DNA of 64,000 nt, taken from Burkholderia dolosa (GTDB lineage Bacteria > Pseudomonadota > Gammaproteobacteria > Burkholderiales > Burkholderiaceae). The position numbers were made by a program, and so were the translations under genes. Below the pieces are notes generated by a model. It ran no database searches. It was given only the letters and a program-made list of their open reading frames with translations, and was not told where the DNA came from. The stretch's first letter is position 1. Each line of letters starts with the position of its first letter. Shown one piece after another: positions 17,987 through 27,046 of this stretch. The stretch spans positions 1 through 64,000 of the forward strand of contig NZ_CABVPR010000002.1 in assembly GCF_902499135.1 (NCBI RefSeq), written 5' to 3'.

Positions 17987-18256
17987 TTATCCTCCCGACA
18001 GCGCCTGGACGACGTACACGCGGCTCGTGCGGTCGAGCGCGTCGGACAGACGTTGCCGGTCGCGGATCGGCCGCCCGTCGATGAAGACCGCCAGATGCTT
18101 TCGCAGCGCGCCCTGGTCGTCGACGATGTAGCCGCGCAGCCGCGGCTGCTCGCTGAAGACCGCTTCGAGCGCGTCGTGAAGCGAGCGCGCATCGACGTCG
18201 CGTTCGGGCGTTTCGATATGTCGCTGAATCGATGCGGCGAAGAACAGGTGCGCCAT
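17987..18256 (-). CDS. MoaD/ThiS-like ubiquitin-fold protein with Gly-Gly end
   Basis: 89 residues. The length, the beta-grasp-like pattern (LFFAASIQRHI, LHDALEAVF, HLAVFIDGRPI, VYVVQALSGG) and the exact C-terminal Gly-Gly match sulfur-carrier and ubiquitin-like proteins. In MoaD and ThiS this Gly-Gly is adenylated and thiocarboxylated by an E1-like enzyme. No moa or thi genes lie nearby; the neighbour is the beta-propeller gene 116 bp downstream. No ribosome binding site is visible ahead of the ATG. The partner enzyme and target are unknown. Confidence 0.7.
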   Translation of the reverse strand: MAHLFFAASIQRHIETPERDVDARSLHDALEAVFSEQPRLRGYIVDDQGALRKHLAVFIDGRPIRDRQRLSDALDRTSRVYVVQALSGG

Positions 18257-18450
18257 GACGGGAGACCGGAACAGGCGCCGTCCGGGCGTGGACGGCTGCG
18301 TCGGTTCTGTAGTGTAGGCGATTCGTTTCGCGCTTTGCGACGTTGCGGTGCAGCAGGCGGCCGCAACGGTTGGCGCGTCGGCGCGCGTGCGCGGCGATCG
18401 TGCGGCGTGCGGCGTGCGGCCCGCGCGCGACGGGCGATCGGCACGATAGC

Positions 18451-18470
18451 GCCGAGCCGAGCCGAGCCGA
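18451..18470. repeat. Pentanucleotide repeat (GCCGA)x4
   Basis: Four perfect GCCGA units lie 15 bp beyond the end of the SnoaL-like gene, in the space upstream of the MoaD-like gene. Length variation by slippage is possible. Confidence 0.7.
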
Positions 18471-18484
18471 GCGAGCGCTTGCGC

Positions 18485-18883
18485 TTACGCGTACTTGTCG
18501 CCGACCGTGCTGCGGATCGGATGCGTGTCGTAGACGATCACCATCCGCTCGATGCGCGCGCTTTCGTCGAACTCGAATACGTCGACGCATTCGAACTGCA
18601 CGGCCGAGCCGTCCTTCAGCGCCCAGTCGTAGACGAAATATCCGGTTGCCCGGCCCGCGCCGCTCGTGCTCACGCAGATGTCGATCGGCGTGATCCGGCT
18701 TGGCGCCGACGCCGCTTCGACCTTGTCGAAGAACGGCTTCGGCGCCATCCAGCCGAGAAACGGCGAAAAGATCCGCGCGTCGGGCGCGAACAATGCGCAG
18801 ATCGCGGCGACGTCGCCGCGTTCGAGTGCGTTCAGATAATTGCCGACCTGCCGCGTGTATAGTGCGTGCGACGACGAGACCAT
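18485..18883 (-). CDS. SnoaL-like/NTF2-fold protein
   Basis: 132 residues from the ATG at 18883 behind GGAGAG. The pattern of an N-terminal helical segment (YLNALERGDVAAICALFAPDARI) followed by a curved sheet ending in VFEFDESARIERMVIVYD is that of the NTF2-like/SnoaL-4 superfamily. Members are small enzymes or ligand-binding proteins such as ketosteroid isomerase-like hydratases; the substrate cannot be told. It is divergent from a LysR gene 80 bp away, which probably regulates it. Confidence 0.7.
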   Translation of the reverse strand: MVSSSHALYTRQVGNYLNALERGDVAAICALFAPDARIFSPFLGWMAPKPFFDKVEAASAPSRITPIDICVSTSGAGRATGYFVYDWALKDGSAVQFECVDVFEFDESARIERMVIVYDTHPIRSTVGDKYA

Positions 18884-18963
18884 CCTGTCTCTCCGCTGAT
18901 GATTGACGGGCCGGCGCGCGACGAACGCAGCAGAACCGGTGCCGCCACGATAGCGATATTCCG

Positions 18964-19920
18964 ATGACCGAACCATCGAAAAATCCGCAATCCCGGTATG
19001 CGAACGATGCATACCCGCTCGCCGATCTGACGCGCGCGCTGCCGCCGCTGACGGTGTTCCAGGCGTTCGTCGCGGCCGCGGAACTCGGCAGCTTCAGCCG
19101 CGCGGCCGAGCATCTGTGCCGCACGCAGGGCGCGGTGAGCCGCCAGGTGCAGCAGCTCGAAGCGCATTACGCGTGCGCGCTGTTCGTGCGCCATGCGTCC
19201 GGCCTGACGCTCACCGCGGAAGGCAGCGCATTGCGCGCGGTCGCGATCGACGTGCTCGAACGATTGGCGCGACATGCGCACGCCCGTGCGCAAGCGCCGG
19301 CGACGCTGACGTTGCGTTTGCCGTCGACGTTCGCGATCCGCTGGCTGCTGCCGCGGCTTGCGCAGATCGAGCGCGCGTTGCCGCGAACCGAGCTGCGCAT
19401 TCACACGTCGGCGGACGACACGCCGGATTTCACCGACGCGCATGTCGATGCGATCGTCGTGCGCGGCGCCGGCAACTGGGCCGGGATGACCGCGGTGCCG
19501 CTGTTCGACGAGCAGCTCACGCCGCTGTGCACGCGCGCCATGGCCGCATCGCTGAAGTCAATTGCCGACCTCGCGCGCGTGACGCTGCTTCACCCGGCGC
19601 GCAACCGCGACGAATGGCGATGCTGGCTCGCTGCGGTCGGCGCCGCGCAGATCGACGTCGGCACCGGGCTCGTGTTCGATACGCTGGAACTGACGCTCAC
19701 GGCGGCGGAGCAGGGGCACGGCGTCGCGATCGGCGATCCGCGCATGGCGGCCGACCGGCTCGACGCCGGCACGCTGGTCGCACCGTTTCCGGACGTCGTG
19801 CACAACGGCCTCGGCTACTACCTCGTGTATCCGTCGCAGCGCGCGACGCAGCCGAACGTGCGCGCGCTCGCCGAAGTATTGCCGCGTCTCGCGCACGAAC
19901 ACGGTTCGCACGCGGCGTGA
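18964..19920 (+). CDS. LysR-family regulator divergent to the SnoaL-like gene
   Basis: 318 residues with a GcvA-like N terminus: helix-turn-helix about 28-85 (SFSRAAEHLCRTQGAVSRQV) and an effector-binding domain about 115-310. A 20-residue polar extension precedes the DNA-binding domain. The divergent position suggests it controls the SnoaL-like gene and itself. It ends 36 bp from the convergent hydroxylase-like gene. Confidence 0.8.
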   Translation: MTEPSKNPQSRYANDAYPLADLTRALPPLTVFQAFVAAAELGSFSRAAEHLCRTQGAVSRQVQQLEAHYACALFVRHASGLTLTAEGSALRAVAIDVLERLARHAHARAQAPATLTLRLPSTFAIRWLLPRLAQIERALPRTELRIHTSADDTPDFTDAHVDAIVVRGAGNWAGMTAVPLFDEQLTPLCTRAMAASLKSIADLARVTLLHPARNRDEWRCWLAAVGAAQIDVGTGLVFDTLELTLTAAEQGHGVAIGDPRMAADRLDAGTLVAPFPDVVHNGLGYYLVYPSQRATQPNVRALAEVLPRLAHEHGSHAA

Positions 19921-19956
19921 AGCGCGCGCGGTGACGTCGCGCCGCACGCTGTCGCG

Positions 19957-20646
19957 CTACACCGGAATCGATCCGCCCCGAATCCGTATCCCGAGCCGCA
20001 CGACCCCGATCACGGCATTCGACAGCCAGGTGAGCAGGCGCGGCATCCCGCGCCGGCGGATATCGAGCAGCAGCACGATCCGCACGTCGTCGCTGTCGTT
20101 CCATACCTCGTGCTCGAACGTGTCGTCCCACAGCAGAAAATGCCCTTCGTCGAGCCGGTATTCGCGCCCGTCGATCTTCAGCACGGCGGCCGGCGTGCCG
20201 TTCGCACGCTTCGGCATCGACAGCACCAGATAGCCGCGCAGGATTCCGCGAAACGGCCCGCGATGCGGCGGAATGTGCTTGCCCGGCGCGAGGAACGACA
20301 GCGACGCGGACAGCACGTCGGGCGACGTCGCGACGATCGACGCAACGGTCGGACAGCGCGACAGGTTGCGCGCGAACGGCTGCCCGTACGCCTGCATGAT
20401 GAACATCCGCCAGTCGCGCGCATCGTTCGCCGAGATGTCGCGTTGCTCGCGCATGATTTCGTGGAAGCGCGGGATGCGCGGCAGATCGCGCGCGACGGCC
20501 AGCGCTTCCGCGCGAATGGCCGGCCACGCGCGCACGAAGCGCCCGGCATCGGGGAACGCGGCCGCATCGAGCACCGCGCCGCTGTCGATATGGCGGTCGT
20601 ACAGCGTGCGGAGCAGGCCGGCAGCGTAGTCGTAAACGACGGACAT
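19957..20646 (-). CDS. Aspartyl/asparaginyl beta-hydroxylase family protein
   Basis: 229 residues. The Fe(II)/2-oxoglutarate dioxygenase core is recognisable in about 110-205, with metal-ligand histidines in IPPHRGPFRG and FEHEVWN and the 2-oxoglutarate Arg region near ILRGYL and VRIVLLLDIRR. A hydrophobic helix at the C terminus (about 206-222) may anchor it to the membrane, as in LpxO, which 2-hydroxylates lipid A acyl chains in other bacteria. An LpxO-like role is plausible but not shown by the sequence alone. Confidence 0.75.
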   Translation of the reverse strand: MSVVYDYAAGLLRTLYDRHIDSGAVLDAAAFPDAGRFVRAWPAIRAEALAVARDLPRIPRFHEIMREQRDISANDARDWRMFIMQAYGQPFARNLSRCPTVASIVATSPDVLSASLSFLAPGKHIPPHRGPFRGILRGYLVLSMPKRANGTPAAVLKIDGREYRLDEGHFLLWDDTFEHEVWNDSDDVRIVLLLDIRRRGMPRLLTWLSNAVIGVVRLGIRIRGGSIPV

Positions 20647-20919
20647 GGTCGATCGGCGATCCCGGAAAAGTCGTCAGTCTGCCCCACGCGCGGCGGGGGC
20701 TGCGTTACGTCAGGTTACGCCTGCTGACGGATCGATGACAGCGCGATGGACGGCCGGTTCGGGCGCGCGCGGAAACGGCCGGCACCGGCGTTCGCGACGC
20801 TTGCGCTGCCGGCGCGCGAAGCCGCGAACGATATGCGCATGCGCGAAGGAATAAACCTGCGCGCTCCGTCGTCATACGGGTGCAGCACATCGTCTCGTCG
20901 ACTTCCGAAGGAGCGCAGC

Positions 20920-21264
20920 ATGAATACGCAAAGACTGGTGGCCGCCGCATTCGCGGTTTTTTCCGTCGCGGGCATCGCGACCCATGTATCGGCGCAGGAA
21001 CTCACGCGCGCGCAGGTCAGGCAGCAGCTGATCGACGCGGAGAATCGCGGGCTGCGCTTCGTCACCGACGCATCGTATCCGGACGTGAGTCCGCTGTTCG
21101 CGCAGCAGGTCAAACGGATGCCGCAGCATCAGGCGAGCACGGCACTCGGCAGCGAGCCGGCGGCGACGTCCGATGCGGGCGGGCCGGCCGCGATGCCGTC
21201 GCGTCAGCGCGCGGCCGCATGCGTGGGCCCGGTGAGCTTCTGCATGCCTTACTTCGGAAGCTGA
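20920..21264 (+). CDS. DUF4148-type secreted protein
   Basis: 114 residues with a Sec signal peptide (cleavage after VSA, residue 25), then the DUF4148 hallmark LTRAQVRQQLIDAENRG and a short Pro/Ser-rich tail ending in CVGPVSFCMPYFGS with two cysteines. The start at 20920 lies behind AAGGAG. Burkholderia carry many such small periplasmic proteins; their function is not established. The next gene is a paralogue. Confidence 0.8.
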   Translation: MNTQRLVAAAFAVFSVAGIATHVSAQELTRAQVRQQLIDAENRGLRFVTDASYPDVSPLFAQQVKRMPQHQASTALGSEPAATSDAGGPAAMPSRQRAAACVGPVSFCMPYFGS

Positions 21265-21336
21265 CGCCGCGCGCCCGCCGTTCGGGCCGCGCCGTTCGCA
21301 CCGACCGATCGATACGAAACAGCGAAGGAGTTCGTG

Positions 21337-21624
21337 ATGAAAACTTGCATCGGGTTACTGATCATGGCCGGCACGCTCGCCGGCCAAACCGTGTATGCGC
21401 AATCGGCTGCGCCGCTCACGCGCGCGCAGGTCCGCGAGGAATTGATCCGTCTGGAAGCGGCCGGGTACGACCCGTCGCGAGGCGACGACGGCGAGTATCC
21501 GGCCGACATTCAAGCCGCCGAAGCGAGAGCCGCGGCACAGGAGAACGCAAGGATCGCCGCTTCGGCCGCCGACGATGCGGGCACGGATTCGCGCGCGCGG
21601 CACGCAAACCCCGCGCCGATGTGA
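21337..21624 (+). CDS. DUF4148-type secreted protein, paralogue
   Basis: 95 residues with a signal peptide (cleavage near VYA, residue 21) followed by LTRAQVREELIRLEAAGYDP and a YPADIQAAEARAAAQ helix typical of DUF4148. The ATG at 21337 has AAGGAG six bases before it; a GTG three bases upstream is too close to that site. It lies 72 bp after the first DUF4148 gene, so the two may share a transcript. Confidence 0.8.
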   Translation: MKTCIGLLIMAGTLAGQTVYAQSAAPLTRAQVREELIRLEAAGYDPSRGDDGEYPADIQAAEARAAAQENARIAASAADDAGTDSRARHANPAPM

Positions 21625-21805
21625 ATGCGCATGTTCGCCGATTGTCGGCATGTGCGCCGACCGGGTCGCGACGCGCGTGCCGGCTATGCGGATTTGCATC
21701 CGTGACGCATCGTCGCTGCGCGCAGCGTGCGCGCACCGAGGCCGGGCAAGATGAAACCCGCACCGTTCGGCCGCAACGCATCGCGACCGCCGAACGGCGC
21801 CGACG

Positions 21806-22777
21806 TCAACGACGTTCGTCGTCGATATAGCTGCGGATCACGTCGGCGAACGACGTATCGCCGGTCAGGCCGAGCGCATGCGCGCGCGTCGTGTCCCAGC
21901 GGCCCGGCCAGCTGCCGACGATCTTCTCGACGCGCTCGTCGCGCGCGTGACGGATCAGCTTCACGACGTCGTCGCCCGCGACTTCGCGCAGCGCCGCGAT
22001 CATCTCGTCGACGGTGACCGACAGGCCGGGCAGGTTGATCACGCGCCGGTTGCCGAGCTTCGCGCCGTCGATCTCGCAGCCCGCGACGAGCGCTTCGATC
22101 GCACCGCGCGGCGACAGCAGCCACAGCCGCGTCGAGCCCGGCACCGGGCACACGCTTTCCTCGCCGTTCAACGGCTCGCGGATGATGCCGCTCGCGAACG
22201 ACGATGCGGCCGCGTTCGGCCGGCCCGGCCGCACGCTGATCGTCGGCAGCCGCAGCACGCGGCCGTCGACGAAGCCGCGGCGCGCGTAGTCGCACAGCAG
22301 CAGCTCGGCGATCGCTTTCTGCGCGCCGTACGACGATTGCGGGTTCAGCGCGGTGTCGTCCTGCACGACGTCGGGCAGCGTGCCGCCGTACACGGCCACC
22401 GAACTCGTGAACACGACGCGCGGCCGGTGACCGCGCGCGCGGCACACGTCGAGCAGCGTGCGCGACGCGTCGAGGTTGATCCGCATCCCGAGATCGAAGT
22501 CGGCTTCCGCCTGCCCGCTGACGATCGCCGCGAGATGGAAGATCGCGCCGGTCTGCGCATCGATCGCGCGGTCGAGCACCGCGCGATCGGCGATGTCGCC
22601 GACGACGGACGTCACGCGCGTGTCGCCGAAATCGCCGCCTTCGACGACGTCGAGCAGCACCAGCTCGTCGATCTTCTCGGCGCGTCCGTCGGGGCCGCTC
22701 AGTTCGCCGCGCTCGAGCAGCCTGCGTGCGAGACGCTGGCCGAGAAATCCGGCGCCGCCGGTGATCAGTACTTTCAT
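21806..22777 (-). CDS. denD: D-erythronate dehydrogenase
   Basis: 323 residues, extended short-chain dehydrogenase/epimerase. The Rossmann motif TGGAGFLGQRLA is at 6-17, the catalytic Ser in FTSSVAVYGG and the YxxxK motif YGAQK near residue 150. DenD oxidises D-erythronate to 2-oxo-tetronate. The assignment rests on similarity to the family and on the operon, which carries OtnI, OtnC, OtnK and LtnD. It is the last gene of the operon, 44 bp after otnI. Confidence 0.85.
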   Translation of the reverse strand: MKVLITGGAGFLGQRLARRLLERGELSGPDGRAEKIDELVLLDVVEGGDFGDTRVTSVVGDIADRAVLDRAIDAQTGAIFHLAAIVSGQAEADFDLGMRINLDASRTLLDVCRARGHRPRVVFTSSVAVYGGTLPDVVQDDTALNPQSSYGAQKAIAELLLCDYARRGFVDGRVLRLPTISVRPGRPNAAASSFASGIIREPLNGEESVCPVPGSTRLWLLSPRGAIEALVAGCEIDGAKLGNRRVINLPGLSVTVDEMIAALREVAGDDVVKLIRHARDERVEKIVGSWPGRWDTTRAHALGLTGDTSFADVIRSYIDDERR

Positions 22778-22821
22778 GTCGGTTGCCCTCTTCGGAGTTG
22801 CTTGAATCGGAGTTGCTGGAA

Positions 22822-23598
22822 TTACAGATACGGCGCGAGCCAGCCGAGGCCGGCCGACGTGCCGGCCTTCGGCCGGTATTCGCAGCCGATCCAGCCGTCG
22901 TAGCCGAGCGCGTCGATCAGCTCGAACAGATACGGATAGTTGAGTTCGCCGACGTCCGGCTCGTGGCGCTCGGGCACACCGGCGATCTGGATGTGGCCGA
23001 TGCCCGCGAAATCGCGCCGCAGCTTCATCGCGACGTCGCCCTCGACGATCTGGCAGTGATAGCAGTCGAACTGCACCTTCAGGTTCGGCGCGCCGACTTC
23101 CGCGCAGATCGCATGCGCATCGTCCTGGCGGCTCAGAAAATAGCCGGGCATGTCGCGCTGGTTGATCGGCTCGATCAGGATCGTGATGCCGTGCGCGAAC
23201 GCGGCCTGCGCCGCGTGACGCAGGTTCGCCACGTACGTGTCGCGATGACGCGCGCGATCGGCGCCCGGCGCGACCAGTCCGGCCATCACGTGCAGCTTCG
23301 TGTTGCCGAGCACGCGTGCATAGTCGAGCGCACGATCGATGCCGCGGCGGAATTCGTCTTCGCGGCCGGGCAGCGACGCGATGCCGCGCTCGCCGCCGGC
23401 CCAGTCGCCGGGCGGCGCGTTGAACAGCGCCTGCTCGAGGCCGTGCGCGTCGAGGCGTGCGCGGATGTCGTCGGCCGCGAAGTCGTACGGGAACAGGTAC
23501 TCGACGGCCTTGAAGCCGTCGTCGGCGGCAGCGGCGAAGCGTTCGAGGAACGCGTGCTCGTTGTACATCATCGAGAGATTGGCGGCGAAGCGTGGCAT
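22822..23598 (-). CDS. otnI: 2-oxo-tetronate isomerase, hydroxypyruvate isomerase family
   Basis: 258 residues, TIM-barrel xylose-isomerase-like fold. Metal and acid residues are seen in [15 protein letters not shown] (Glu near 142), [10 protein letters not shown] and IGCEYRPK (Glu near 240). Hydroxypyruvate isomerase (Hyi) is the close relative; within a tetronate operon this is OtnI, which isomerises 2-oxo-tetronate to 3-oxo-tetronate for OtnK. It sits 44 bp before denD and 64 bp after the transporter gene. Confidence 0.85.
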   Translation of the reverse strand: MPRFAANLSMMYNEHAFLERFAAAADDGFKAVEYLFPYDFAADDIRARLDAHGLEQALFNAPPGDWAGGERGIASLPGREDEFRRGIDRALDYARVLGNTKLHVMAGLVAPGADRARHRDTYVANLRHAAQAAFAHGITILIEPINQRDMPGYFLSRQDDAHAICAEVGAPNLKVQFDCYHCQIVEGDVAMKLRRDFAGIGHIQIAGVPERHEPDVGELNYPYLFELIDALGYDGWIGCEYRPKAGTSAGLGWLAPYL

Positions 23599-23662
23599 GG
23601 CAGCGGGTCCTGTGGATGAATGGGGCGGGGCGCGCGGCGCCCCGCGTCGATGGGCGGCCGGA

Positions 23663-24988
23663 TCAGCGGTTCACGAGTTTCGCGGGCGTGAGCCACACGG
23701 CGAACGCGCCGATCACGAGCATTGCGGCCAGTACGTACATGCCGGACGACGTGCTGTGCGTGAGGTCCTTCAGATAGCCGATCACGTACGGGCTCGCGAA
23801 ACCGGCGAGGTTGCCGATCGAGTTGATGATCGCGATGCCGGCCGCCGCCGCGGTGCCCGCGAGGAACGCGGTCGGCAGCGACCAGAACAGCGGCGCGCAG
23901 GTCAGCACGCCGCCCGCGGCGATCGACAGGGCCACGATCGACACGGCCGTATTGTGCGAGTACGACGCGGCGATCGCAAAGCCGAGCGCGCCCATCAGCG
24001 CCGGCACGATCAGATGCCAGCGGCGTTCGCGGTGCTTGTCCGCGCTGTGGCCGAACAGGTTCATCACGACGATCGCGACGACGAACGGAATCGCGGACAG
24101 CAGGCCGATCTGCAGCGCATCGGTGATGCCGGTGGATTTCACGAGCGTCGGCATCCAGAACGTGAGGCCGTACTGGCCGGTGACGAACGCGAAATAGATC
24201 AGCGACATCCACCACATGCGCGGGTCGGCGAACACCGCCTTCAGCGAATGGCCGTGCTGCTGCCGTTCCTGCGGCTGCGCGGCGATCTCGTCCTCGAGCA
24301 GCTGCTTCTCGCGATCGTCGAGCCATTTCGCGCTGCGGATGCCGTTGTCGAGGTACAGGATCGTCGCGATGCCGACGAGCACGGCCGGCACGGCTTCGAT
24401 CATGAACATCCATTGCCAGCCGTGAAAGCCCGAGCCGCCGTGGAAGCGCTCCATGATCCAGCCGGACAGCGGATTGCCGAAGATGCCCGACACCGGAATC
24501 GCCGACATGAACACCGCGATGATCTTCGCGCGGCGGTGCGACGGGAACCAGTACGTCAGATACAGGATCACGCCCGGATAGAAGCCGGCTTCCGCGAGAC
24601 CGAGCAAGAAGCGCAGCACGTAGAACTGAGTCGGCGTCTTCACGAACGCGAACAGCGCGGACAGCACGCCCCACGTGATCATGATCCGCGCGATCCAGAT
24701 GCGCGCGCCGATCCGGTGCATCAGCATGTTGCTCGGCAGCTCGAACAGGAAGTAGCCGAGGAAGAAGATCCCTGCGCCGAGCCCGAACACGGTTTCGCTG
24801 AACGCCAGATCCTGCGACATCTGCAGCTTCGCGAAGCCGACGTTGACGCGGTCGAGATACGCGACCACGTAGCAGAGCATCAGGAACGGCACGATGCGCC
24901 AGAACACCTTGCGGTACGTGCGGTCCAGTTCCGCGGCATGGGCGGGCGCGGCGGGCGTGCGGCCTGCGGCCGCGTCGAGAGCAGTCAT
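23663..24988 (-). CDS. MFS transporter (ACS family) of the tetronate operon
   Basis: 441 residues from the ATG at 24988 behind GGAGA; a longer frame to 25066 lacks a site. Twelve membrane segments with the anion:cation symporter signature ([22 protein letters not shown] in helix 1, [14 protein letters not shown] in helix 4). It probably imports erythronate or threonate with protons. Other tetronate operons often use TRAP or Gnt-type transporters, so substrate specificity is inferred from position. Confidence 0.82.
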   Translation of the reverse strand: MTALDAAAGRTPAAPAHAAELDRTYRKVFWRIVPFLMLCYVVAYLDRVNVGFAKLQMSQDLAFSETVFGLGAGIFFLGYFLFELPSNMLMHRIGARIWIARIMITWGVLSALFAFVKTPTQFYVLRFLLGLAEAGFYPGVILYLTYWFPSHRRAKIIAVFMSAIPVSGIFGNPLSGWIMERFHGGSGFHGWQWMFMIEAVPAVLVGIATILYLDNGIRSAKWLDDREKQLLEDEIAAQPQERQQHGHSLKAVFADPRMWWMSLIYFAFVTGQYGLTFWMPTLVKSTGITDALQIGLLSAIPFVVAIVVMNLFGHSADKHRERRWHLIVPALMGALGFAIAASYSHNTAVSIVALSIAAGGVLTCAPLFWSLPTAFLAGTAAAAGIAIINSIGNLAGFASPYVIGYLKDLTHSTSSGMYVLAAMLVIGAFAVWLTPAKLVNR

Positions 24989-25102
24989 CGTCGTCTCCAA
25001 TGATGTCGTTTGCCGGCGGCGCCGGGCCGCCGGTTCGTGTGTGTGCTGACGGAAAGGCCCGCGCACACGGCGGGCATGGGAATCGGGGCGGCGCGTGCCG
25101 CG

Positions 25103-25741
25103 TTACCAGCGCGCGCCGAAGCTCTGCCGCAACGCGTCGAGCGCCGCTTCGGACAGCGGCTCGGGCTTCGGATTCGTCATCAGCCACAGCCGCGCGGTTT
25201 CCTCGAGCTCCTCGAGCACGTACGACGCATGCGACACCGACGGCGCCCACGTCACGGGACCGAGCCGCTCGAGCAGCACGCCGCGCACGCGGTCGGCGAG
25301 CGCCGCGACTTCCGCGGCGACGTCGGGGGCGCCCGGGCGGCGATAGCGGATCAGCGGAATGTGGCCGACCTTCATCACGAAGTACGGCGTGATCGGCGGC
25401 AGCACGTCGGTGTCGCGCCACACGCCCGCGAGCGTCAGCGCGACGAGGTGCGTCGAGTGCGTATGGACGATGCCGTTCGCGTGCGCGTTGCGCGCATAGA
25501 TCCCGCGATGCAGTGCGAGCGTCTTCGACGGCTTGCCGCCCGACACGTGCCGGCCGTCGGCGTCGACCTTCGCGATGTCGTTCGGGTCGAGGCGGCCGAG
25601 ACATGCGTCGGTCGGCGTGATCAGCCAGCCGTCCGGCAGCCGTGCGCTGATGTTGCCGGCGCTGCCGACCGCATGGCCGCGTGCGTACAGGCTCGCGCCG
25701 ACGACGCAGATTTCTTCGCGCAGTTTCGCTTCGTCGCTCAT
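25103..25741 (-). CDS. otnC: 3-oxo-tetronate 4-phosphate decarboxylase, class II aldolase fold
   Basis: 212 residues. Class II aldolase/adducin-like domain with the zinc-site region HTHSTHLVALT (histidines near 93-98), GSAGNIS phosphate-binding loop near 26-32 and a C-terminal His. In this operon it fits OtnC, which decarboxylates 3-oxo-tetronate 4-phosphate to dihydroxyacetone phosphate. The ATG overlaps the otnK stop by four bases (ATGA), so kinase and decarboxylase are translationally coupled. Confidence 0.85.
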   Translation of the reverse strand: MSDEAKLREEICVVGASLYARGHAVGSAGNISARLPDGWLITPTDACLGRLDPNDIAKVDADGRHVSGGKPSKTLALHRGIYARNAHANGIVHTHSTHLVALTLAGVWRDTDVLPPITPYFVMKVGHIPLIRYRRPGAPDVAAEVAALADRVRGVLLERLGPVTWAPSVSHASYVLEELEETARLWLMTNPKPEPLSEAALDALRQSFGARW

Positions 25742-27027
25742 CGTGCGGCTCCGTCGAGTGCGTGCAGCGCCTTGTCGAAAAAGTCGACCGTGCCGAAGTT
25801 GCCGGACTTCAGCGCGAGGCCGAGCGGCTGCGCGTCGATCGTCGCGGTTGCCGGCACGCCCGGATCGATCTGCGCGCCGATCTGCAGCGACTTCACGCCG
25901 AGCGCCTGCACGACCGCGCCGGACGTTTCGCCGCCGGCGACGACGAACTTGCGCACGCCGAGTGCGCGCAGCCCGTTCGCGATCGCGGCGAGCGTCGCTT
26001 CGACGAGATGGCCGGCCGCATCGACGCCGAGCGCCTGCTGAACGGCCTTCACTTCGTCGGGCGTCGCGGTCGCGTAGATCAGCACCGGCTGCGGCAGATG
26101 CGAGCGCGCGAACGCGAGCGCGTGCTCGACGACCGGCTCGCCGCGCGAGGCGGCGAGCGGATCGATGCGAAAGCTCGGCCGCGTCGCGCGCCATGCGGCG
26201 ACCTGCGCGTTGGTCGCCTTCGACGCGCTGCCCGCGAGCACCGCCGACAATCCTTCGATGCGCGGCAGCGATGCCGCGTCGTCGCGTGCAGGCAACTGGC
26301 CCGTGCGGCGGAAATGCTGCGGCAGACCGAGCGCGATGCCCGAGCCGCCGGTCACGAGCGGCAGGTCCGCGCATGCTTCGCCGAGCACGTGGAGGTCATG
26401 GTTCGACAGCGCGTCGGCGATCGCGAAGCGCGCGCCTTCCGCGCGCAGCGCGTCGATGCGCGCCCGCACGGCGGCCGCGCCGAGCGCGATCGTGTCGTAG
26501 CGGATCAGGCCGACCTTCGATCGCGTCTGCCGTTGCAGTACACGCACGAGATCGGCGTCCTTCATCGGCGTGAGCGGGTGGTTCTCCATGCCCGATTCGT
26601 TCAGCAGCACGTCGCCGACGAACAGGTGTCCGCGGTAGACGGTGCGGCCGTTCTCCGGAAACGCGGGGCACGCGATCGCGAAGCCGCCGCCGGCCGCGTC
26701 GAGCAGCGCGTCGGCGACCGGGCCGATGTTGCCGGCGTCGGTCGAGTCGAACGTCGAGCAGTACTTGAAGAGGAACTGCCGGCATCCTTGCGCGCGCAAC
26801 CATTCGTATGCGGCGAGCGACTGCGCGGCGGCGTCGGCGGCCGGGATCGTGCGCGACTTCAGCGCGACGACGATCGCGTCGGCATCGGGCGCCGCGCCGT
26901 CGGCCGGCACGCCGATCGTCTGCACGGTGCGCATGCCGCTCTTGACGAGCATGTTCGCGACGTCGGTCGCGCCGGTGAAATCGTCGGCGATGCAGCCGAG
27001 CAGGGGGCGGGAAGCGGAGGCGGTCAT
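25738..27027 (-). CDS. otnK: 3-oxo-tetronate kinase, DUF1537 family
   Basis: 429 residues with the two-domain four-carbon acid sugar kinase fold: GCIADDFTGATDVANML (11-27) with the catalytic Asp pair in the N-terminal domain, GGSGIALGLP in the middle and the nucleotide-binding VVAGGETSGAVVQALG near 375-390. It phosphorylates 3-oxo-tetronate at C4. It is 19 bp after ltnD and overlaps otnC by four bases. Confidence 0.88.
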   Translation of the reverse strand: MTASASRPLLGCIADDFTGATDVANMLVKSGMRTVQTIGVPADGAAPDADAIVVALKSRTIPAADAAAQSLAAYEWLRAQGCRQFLFKYCSTFDSTDAGNIGPVADALLDAAGGGFAIACPAFPENGRTVYRGHLFVGDVLLNESGMENHPLTPMKDADLVRVLQRQTRSKVGLIRYDTIALGAAAVRARIDALRAEGARFAIADALSNHDLHVLGEACADLPLVTGGSGIALGLPQHFRRTGQLPARDDAASLPRIEGLSAVLAGSASKATNAQVAAWRATRPSFRIDPLAASRGEPVVEHALAFARSHLPQPVLIYATATPDEVKAVQQALGVDAAGHLVEATLAAIANGLRALGVRKFVVAGGETSGAVVQALGVKSLQIGAQIDPGVPATATIDAQPLGLALKSGNFGTVDFFDKALHALDGAAR

Positions 27028-27046
27028 GGCGAATCCGTCGATCGAA

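Noticed and set aside
21626-21658. Hairpin after the second DUF4148 gene as a terminator
   Set aside because: Stem GCCGA/TCGGC extends outward, but no T tract follows on either strand.
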